Position numbers and translations under genes: made by a program. This document shows positions 57,835 through 64,000 of a stretch of 64,000 nt of DNA, one piece after another; positions within the stretch are counted from its first letter, which is position 1, and every line of letters starts with the position of its first letter. The stretch is from Aquatica leii (Eukaryota; Arthropoda; Insecta; Coleoptera; Lampyridae). The notes beneath the pieces are model-generated. The model was not told the DNA's origin. It worked only from the letters and a program-made list of their open reading frames with translations, and did not search any database. The DNA lies in NCBI GenBank assembly GCA_035610365.1, contig CM069433.1:176220882-176284881 (forward strand), in the 5' to 3' direction.

Positions 57835-59525
57835 TCATTTGTTTTTGCAGGCACTGCTGTTGTGGCATTTTAAATTGCACAGCACCTCTTTGGACTGACA
57901 GTTGCATCTTTTTGTGTTACAATAACGCTTGCAATGGCAAATTACAAATCCTTGTTTTGATCTAGATGAGAGAGCTGAAGCTTTTCTCAGAGTTAATGAT
58001 GAGCTGGGAATATCCGATTCAGCAATAAAATTGGAATCAGCGAGGGTAAATTCATTTCGACGGTAAATTTTTTCCAGGACGCCTTCTTTAGTTCCCAGTT
58101 TATATAAACCAGATTCATTAACATTGATAACAACAGCCAACACATTTCTGGGAGCAAGTCGCCCTCTATCTACGTCTGGAACTTTAACTACGACATTTTG
58201 GCCCACCTTAATAGGAGGCAAACATTTTCGCAGCTTGTTTTTCCAACCCCGTTTTAGCGCTTTCGCGTTGATCTCTATTCCACACTTTGTGTGTATCCTT
58301 ACGCTGCATTTTCCGCATGGTTGGACAATACCGTAATCTTCTCATATGGCACATGGAACTGTACTATTTACATCTTCTTCCGCCTCACGATCTGGTTCGG
58401 GTATACTTAGCCCACGCAAAATCTGTTCTAAATCTTCTTCCGTTTCCAAAGATTCGTATGTTTCCTTTTCCAACGTAGAATCTGCCAATCCGACTCTTTG
58501 CGTGCTACCAAACATGGCTTCGTAAGGACTTTTTTTAATTCCTTCATGTAGCGAGCGGTTCTTTTTGCTTTGAATAAACCTTAATCCCTCTGACCATTGT
58601 TTAGTCTGGTTATCTAACATCCATGCTACCAACATATCTCTTACATCCTGATTTGAGCGTTCTACCGAGCCTGGACTTTGCGAATGCCTAAGCTTTCCGT
58701 GCACCAGTTTCAAGCCTGGCCACATGTCCGTTAAACTTTCAATTATTTTGTTAGCAAATCCTTTCCCATTATCACTTTGGAGAATAAATGGGGCTCCAAA
58801 AGTACAAAAGATATCCATCAATTGATATGCAACTTCTTCAGCCGTTTTAGTTTTTAGTGGTTTGAGTATTGTAAATTTAGTTAAATGGTCTTGATAGTTG
58901 AAAATAAAGCGATAATCACCGTCTGTTTCACTCTGCATATCTATTAAATCCACCTGACATCGCGAATTCATATAGCTTGACAAGATCGGCGCAACAGCTA
59001 ATCCTTTTGTCTTAATTTTCTTTTTTTCTTGGCACTGTTCGCAGAGCGACAAATACATCTGAATAGCTGTTCGGGTAATATTGCAGTATTTTTTCTTTAT
59101 TTCGGCCTCCATAACTAAAATGAAACGAAGAAAAATATTTTTTGCACTACCTGTCATATAAATGAACTTTTTTGCCCTAATTGCATGATGTGTAAGTGGC
59201 ACTTACACGTCTAGGACAAAAAAGTAAAATAATTTTAGTCGTTGGTGTAACTCATAAACGTCTAAGTTTTTATCCCTGTCCTGCTCTCCCCTATTTAATT
59301 TTCATAAGTTCATCCTATTTAATGAGAAAAATGCTTACCTCTTGTTCTTTTATCTTTAGTTGCCATATGAGCAGTTTCAATGATATCAAACATATCCTCC
59401 GTTTTGCAGTAATATCCAAAGTTACCACTCTGTGTTTCCACGGTTTTTTTAATTAATTTTTCAATTCCCCCAATTGTTATGTCGTATCTCTTCAGCCTTC
59501 TGTATTGTTTAGATGACAACAGCAT
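57835..59525 (-). pseudogene. KRBA2/SCAND3-type DDE integrase gene (Ginger-like), one premature stop
   Basis: Exon 1 (59525-59339) reads SSKQYRRLKRYDITIGGIEK and TEDMFDIIETAHMATK. A 224-bp intron (GTAAGC donor at 59338; TTTTAG acceptor at 59115-59116) joins in phase to MEAEIKKKYCNITRTAIQMY. A zinc-like CEQCQEKKK precedes the integrase core: CQVDLIDMQ (first Asp), LQSDNGKGFAN (second Asp) and SPGSVERSNQD (Glu, 36 residues on). A single in-frame TGA (58342-58344) interrupts; the same frame then gives CGKCSVRIHTKCGIEI, VGQNVVVKVPDVDRGRL and the Cys-rich tail FVICHCKRYCNTKRCNC, ending at 57835. This is the domain order of insect proteins named KRAB-A domain-containing protein 2-like. The N-terminus is cut off at the LINE junction. 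Confidence 0.85.
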
Positions 59526-59529
59526 TTAC

Positions 59530-60262
59530 TTGTTTCTCCTTTTGTTTCCTTAATGACATCACCTAGTACTATATTAAACAACATTGGGCTTATGATTCCT
59601 CCTTGCCGTATATCTCTGCTCACCGGAAAATCTTTTGAAAGCATGTTGTCTGTCTAACGAAGTTTCTATTTTTCCTGTATAGACTCATAATTACTTGTGT
59701 CAGGTTTGTATCAACTCCTGTTTTCTTCTACCACTACTCTCGGTAATCTGTCGAGTGTTTTTTCTAAATCTCGAAATGCTAGGTATATGTTTACTTTTGT
59801 ATTTCTTAGTTTTTTACTTAATTGATGTAATGTAAAGATGTGGTCCTGAATGCTTCGCCCCTTTCTAAATCCGCTTTGTGACTCTTCTAATCAAAATTCT
59901 AGTTCTTTTACTAATCGTTTTTGTAGTACCCTTTCATACACTTTTAACACGTTGCTAGAGTGGTACCCCTATAATGCAATCTATTCTATCATCTTTTTTT
60001 GAATATTGCTACTATTAAACCCACTTCCCAGCAGTTTGGCACAGTTCGTTCACTCCAGGCTTTGTTACATATTATACTAAGCAGTTGTTGCCCTTTATCA
60101 CCCAAACACCTTAACATTTTCGTAATTATACAATCAAACCCAGCAGTTTTCCCTTTTTTAAGAGTATAAATACTTTTTTGTATCTCTTCTAATTTTATAC
60201 TGTTTTCATTTGTCATCAATTTACATTTTACTGGTTGTCTTTTCTCTGTCGTTATTTTACTT
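59530..60262 (-). pseudogene. LINE reverse transcriptase, N-terminal and palm motifs A-B only
   Basis: The frame 60219-59989 reads IQKSIYTLKKGKTAGFDCI and WSERTVPNCWEVGLIVAIFK, the RT entry (K-x-GKAPGxD and GxIVPIFKK motifs). After a frameshift: LKVYERVLQKRLVKELEF, a stop, EESQSGFRKGRSIQDHIFTL, YLAFRDLEKTLDRLPR (motif A Asp) and IRQGGIISPMLFNIVLGDVI (motif B). Several lesions. The C-terminal palm and thumb are missing. Confidence 0.8.
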
Positions 60263-60639
60263 TTAGTCTTTGGTTTTTGTATTCTTAGTAGTTTAGCTCG
60301 TTTTTTCTATTCAGATACTTCAACCATTTATCCTTTTTGATTATAATTTCCTTTTTAATGTTTTCGTTTCACCATGCAGGTTGTTTTTTGTTCCTGTTAA
60401 TTCTTATTATACGACAAACGTCTTTTGCCGCAGTGAGAAGTATGTTCTTAAAAATTTTCTACATTTTTTCTACATCTACATTTATGTAACTGCCTACTCT
60501 GTTGATCATTTCTGTAACTTTGCATCTATATTGATTCGGAATTTCTTTGTTATTCAGTCTGTACGTCATGTTTGCTTCATTACTAATATTTTTCTTGTGT
60601 TTAACATTATCTGTCCTTACTTTTGACTGCCAGTAAATA

Positions 60640-61210
60640 TAGTGATCGCGGAATATTTTCTATCCTCTCTTCACCCTAACATCTTTTATTTTAAGTCTTA
60701 GACTCTTGCTGACTAACGCGTAATTAATTATTGATTTCTCATTTTTACTGCACACTTCCCTTGTATATTTGTGAATATCCTTAGGTTTGAAGAAGATTGT
60801 TTTGTATACATAAATCTATGATTGTGTCTCCATTGTTATTCCGAATCGTTTCGCCATATAATCCTACTACATTTCTAGATGTACTGTCTTTGACCCCCAC
60901 TCTTCCATTGAGTCACCTAGAATAATCGTGTTTCCATAATCGCAGGATTTTTTCCGGGACACAATCCCATTTAGTTAAATATTTCGCCACTTTCTTCTTG
61001 AGTATACACCTCGTCCTTCCTTTAGTACTTTTTTGTTTATCTACTCCGCTCAAAATCATTATATGTCCATTCTTTAGTTCTATAACTTCTTCTCCTTTCT
61101 TTTTAGTTTCCGTAATCGTCAATATATCTATTCATTTGTACAAAAATTTTTATAAGTTTATTTTCTTTGCAATACAAATTCCTCTAATATTCCACGTAGC
61201 TAAATTTAAA
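60640..61210 (-). pseudogene. LINE endonuclease domain (EEP type), decayed
   Basis: It reads TWNIRGI near 61200, ILTITETKKKGEEVIELKNG (the TET motif with the catalytic Glu; frame 61122-60913), ILSGVDKQKSTKGRTRCIL, then after frame changes NVVGLYGETIRNNNGDTIID and a remnant of the SIIDY motif (about 60735). The same domain and spacing occur in the fragment at 31.4-31.9 kb. Confidence 0.7.
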
Positions 61211-62018
61211 CCTTTGTGTTTTTCTTGTTTATTTATTTTTGTCATCATTTCGTTAGTTCTGCTCCTTTCCTTAGTTGTCATCATTTGCCCGTCCGGTTTA
61301 TTTTCTTTTACCCGTTTTTTAAATCTTGGATCTTTATCATCTCTTTTTTTTGTTCCATATGTGCATTACGTGATTAATAATAAGTTTTTTATATCCTATT
61401 TTTACCTTTTTGCCACATCTTTTAACTTATCAGCCATTTCTTTTAATCTTATTTGCGTTGCTCTCTCTTTTAACGTAAAATCATTTTCAATGTATACTTT
61501 TTTTCTATATAATCTTTTTTTTTTGTTGCATGATTTCTTTCTTTACTTCCCAATTATGCATTTTTACAATTACTGCTTGCTTGTTTTTATCTTTTCCAAC
61601 TGTGAAAACTTGTTCTATTTTTGTTTGTATTTTTAGCTTTTTCTTTAATCCATTTTTGAACTGTTTCCTTGTTTTCTTTATTTGCATTATCCAGTCTTTT
61701 TATGACGATGTTCAGTTTTTTTTCTTGTCTTTCTAAATTTTCTTCCAGTCTTTTAGTGATTCTGTTTTCCAGGTGAGTTTTTTCTGCTTTCTACATATTT
61801 CCCATTTCTTCTCACTCTTCCTTTAATAGTCTAAATTCTTCTCTCATTTCTTTATGATTTGTATTTATTTCTCGTTTTAGTTCGTTTTTTAATTCCTTTA
61901 TCTTGCTTAGAATGACATCCATTTGTAACAGTATATCTTCTTCTTTTTGTTTTATTTTAGTGTTGGTATTTGTGTGATACGTTATCACACTACCCGCGCA
62001 GGATGATAAAGAAAACAA
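61211..62018 (-). pseudogene. LINE ORF1-like coiled-coil protein, decayed
   Basis: The frame 62018-61812 contains ILLQMDVILSKIKELKNELK and a heptad-rich continuation (REINTNHKEMREEFRLLKEE). The frame 61687-61505 has GLKKKLKIQTKIEQVFTVGK and KNKQAVIVKMHNWEVKKEIM, resembling the charged RNA-binding part of L1/RTE-type ORF1 proteins (coiled coil, then a K-rich region before ORF2). Identification rests on charge pattern and position 5' of the endonuclease. Confidence 0.6.
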
Positions 62019-62540
62019 AAATAAAATAATAAAAAAAATTTATTTAGCAACAAAAGAAAAGATAGATGGTTTTAACGAAACACGCAAATATATACCAGAA
62101 CATAACGAAAGAGCAGTAGAATTACTAAACAAAAAAAAAGAAAAGCTATAATTCTTAAATGAAGGTGCGAATATTGCGGGCGTAACAAAAATTAACTTAT
62201 ATATATATAGCAATTAACACTTTACGTATTCGCACGGTTGCAAGGCCTTTCAACGCGCGGACTACCCTACACGTTTAAAATAAAATAAATACTTAAACTA
62301 CCCGCATTACCCTCCTAAATTAAAATATCCAATGAGATACAAAATATATTAAAAAAAAATTAAAATTGTACTGCCGTTCCCGTTGTATCCTCGGTAACGG
62401 TACTTGCGCCACTAAATCAAACGTCAGACGCGTCAAATGTCAAATGAATGTTACATTAAAGAAAAAAAAAATAATAAATACTGTTTTTTTGTTACAAATT
62501 GCGACAAAAAAAACAACAAATAGGTATTTAATAATAAGGA
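62019..62540. other. Unassigned sequence upstream of the LINE
   Basis: A plus-strand stretch at about 62030-62155 (translation with IYPEHNERAVELLNKKKEKL) is open and non-random but unrecognised. Short GC patches at 62225-62270 and 62370-62445 (for example gtactgccgttcccgttgtatcctcggtaacggtac, with partly self-complementary ends) differ from the AT-rich background. Confidence 0.35.
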
Positions 62541-63240
62541 AGTGAGTAAATAAATTGTTGCTCGTAAGTGCACAGTACACGTATAACCCTTTGGTATAAC
62601 CAATGCTTGGGTACAGAAAACAGAACATAACCTCCGATAGATTGAAGAATGGTCAATGAGGTAAGTTGAGCACCGCTCGAACGCAAATAAGTATAATTTT
62701 CTGACCTTAGTGGCTGCAATCTAAAGCGTACCCTCTTTGATATTAATTGTGGGTTCGTTAGCCTGCCCGGCCCAGAAAGGGGATGCCGCTTCGACAAACA
62801 GTTACTGCTGGTGACTACTCCAACGGAGGTGTACAACGTACAAATAATAAGGTAGAAACGGTAATGTAACCGGAGCAACGACGAAAAATATAATAACATA
62901 AAAGCCTAAAAGTCATTGGTTAGCTTGTTATCAGAGGTGGTTGGCAGCTTACCTTAGATGGTGGGTGGCTTAATGTGATTGTACCTTGAAAAGTGCACAT
63001 AAATCCCTGGCAATCAGGAAAACGAATTGGTGTTCCAAACAACGGTGCAACTCACCAATAATCAATTCGTATAATTACGTAAGGTTGTCTCAGATAGATC
63101 CACTATTAAATGTGGTTAAATGCAACGAAGAAGCAACCATGCACTTGCAAGTTTTAATAATCCTTATCTTCCAGGAAATAACCCAAAAATGACCTCCAAA
63201 ACTGACCAAACATCCTCTGATAAGGAAAAATTCTGATTTA
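62540..63240 (+). other. GC-richer island, possibly the 5' UTR of another retroelement
   Basis: Roughly 45% GC by eye in a background near 25-30%. It contains cctgcccggcccagaaagg, cttcgacaaacagttactgctggtgac and, at 63189, a short frame MTSKTDQTSSDKEKF preceded by NPYLPGNNPK in the same register. The downstream sequence (63250-64000) is AT-rich without coding. No family recognised. Confidence 0.35.
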
Positions 63241-64000
63241 TAATTTTGAGTGGGAAAATTAAAGTTAAAGAAACTTATGTATAATAAAGTAGAGGATTAT
63301 AATAATAAATAAAACCAAAACCTATTTTTTTTTGTACTGCGAGAGAAAAATAAATTGAAAATAACAAAAAAAAATTAAATATTTTAAGTAAAACTGTTAC
63401 AACGTGCTCTCTGTTGTTAGCGATTTTTGCGTTTTCTTACTTTTTATAAACATTTCTTGTTCTTTAGTTTTTTTTTTTCTTTTAAAATATTCTTCTAGTT
63501 GTTCTACGCTATGTGTTTTATGCCTTCTATCACTGTTATCATTTATTAGTATTATTTAATATCATTTTGGTAAAAAATTATTGGTAAACATATATAAAAA
63601 AACTGGTGTGGAAATGATGAAGAAATATCTACATATTTTTTTAAAGTTATGTTGTCATAAAACCATTTTGAAGTGATTTGTACACGATTGAAACTGTAAA
63701 AATAATTCGAATAATAAATACATACAAAATTATATAAAAAAAACTGTTAAAAATAGCGGATACATTCACTTCCGATTTCTTTATCAAACCAATCTTTTGA
63801 CAAAGAGAATATAAAAAGCCAGCTCTACACCAAATTTCCACTTACTAGGACTTTTGGTTCGAGTTATCGTGGGTACGTCCAAAAATAATTTAAATAAAAC
63901 GCAGCACTCCGTTTATAAACAAGTCAAAAGAATTTAAAGAAAAATTGTTATTTTTCAACGTATATTACTTTCCTTTCAAGACGTGAAATTTTTTTTCTAA
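63241..64000. other. Non-coding AT-rich end of window
   Basis: No coding region, TIR pair or repeat shared with the rest of the window was seen. Confidence 0.45.

Larger units (their letters stand above)
59530..62018 (-). mobile_element. LINE (non-LTR retrotransposon), 3'-truncated, ORF1 + endonuclease + RT
   Basis: The minus-strand order is ORF1-like coiled-coil region (62018 to about 61210), endonuclease (about 61210-60640), linker and RT (60262-59530). The RT stops before the catalytic xADD motif because a different gene (the integrase) begins within about 10 bp. LINE copies normally lose the 5' end, so loss of the 3' end needs a later deletion or rearrangement. Confidence 0.8.

Noticed and set aside
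60998..61636. 212-codon plus-strand open frame, very hydrophobic
   Set aside because: It is the antisense of the LINE ORF1/endonuclease region; the Phe/Leu/Ile richness comes from reading Lys/Glu/Asn codons backwards.
63855..63875. B-box-like ggttcgagtta of a tRNA-derived SINE
   Set aside because: No A box at the right distance, no tRNA-like body, single occurrence.

Overview
The window looks like heterochromatin-like, repeat-packed DNA from an insect or other arthropod. It is very AT-rich, has no recognisable host gene with intact structure, and is filled with old transposable elements typical of large insect genomes: a Ty3/gypsy retrotransposon, hAT elements with BED zinc fingers, Penelope-like elements (PLEs) with GIY-YIG endonucleases, a two-ORF non-LTR element (LINE), a KRBA2/SCAND3-type integrase gene, pogo/mariner-type MITEs and a long tandem satellite. 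I cannot fix the order (beetle and hemipteran are both plausible). I saw no tRNA, rRNA, CRISPR array or bacterial operon.

Layout. 0-4 kb: intact gypsy pol ORF and its 3' region. 4.3-7.3 kb: an old hAT pseudogene (minus) split by a younger hAT element (5141-7230) with terminal inverted repeats (TIRs), an 8-bp target duplication (TSD) and short canonical introns. 7.8-8.2 kb: a 362-bp MITE. 9.3-11.1 kb: degenerate repeats, a DIRS-like gag-type exon (minus) and an array of paired mini-hairpins. 11.2-14.1 kb: ZBED-type hAT copy A. 17.0-19.7 kb: PLE1 (minus). 20.5-21.4 kb: PLE3 (plus). 23.3-24.95 kb: decayed copy of a zinc-finger hypothetical protein family found in many copies in insect genomes. 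26.0-27.5 kb: tandem duplication with nested palindromes.

30.9-51.1 kb is a satellite with ~175-bp monomers organised in a ~4.3-kb higher-order repeat and broken by a LINE fragment, a 149-bp PLE-derived hairpin with a 14-bp TSD, a 596-bp pogo-type MITE, and a 5.9-kb PLE (PLE2) with a 17-bp TSD. PLE2 has an inverted partial copy at its 5' side, and its reverse transcriptase is itself interrupted by a 2.1-kb DNA element carrying a small spliced DUF4806-like gene. This is a nest three levels deep.

53.4-57.4 kb: ZBED-type hAT copy B (minus), a fuller relative of copy A, with the same internal pogo MITE at the same site. 57.5-59.5 kb: palindromic motifs and a nearly complete integrase gene with one intron and one premature stop. 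59.5-62.0 kb: a LINE (ORF1, endonuclease, RT) truncated at its 3' side exactly where the integrase gene begins. 62.0-64.0 kb: unassigned, with a GC-richer island at 62.54-63.24 kb.

Nothing here forms a working pathway. The interest is in how the elements are nested, in empty sites that the satellite paralogues preserve, and in several structured repeats that are not explained by coding sequence.
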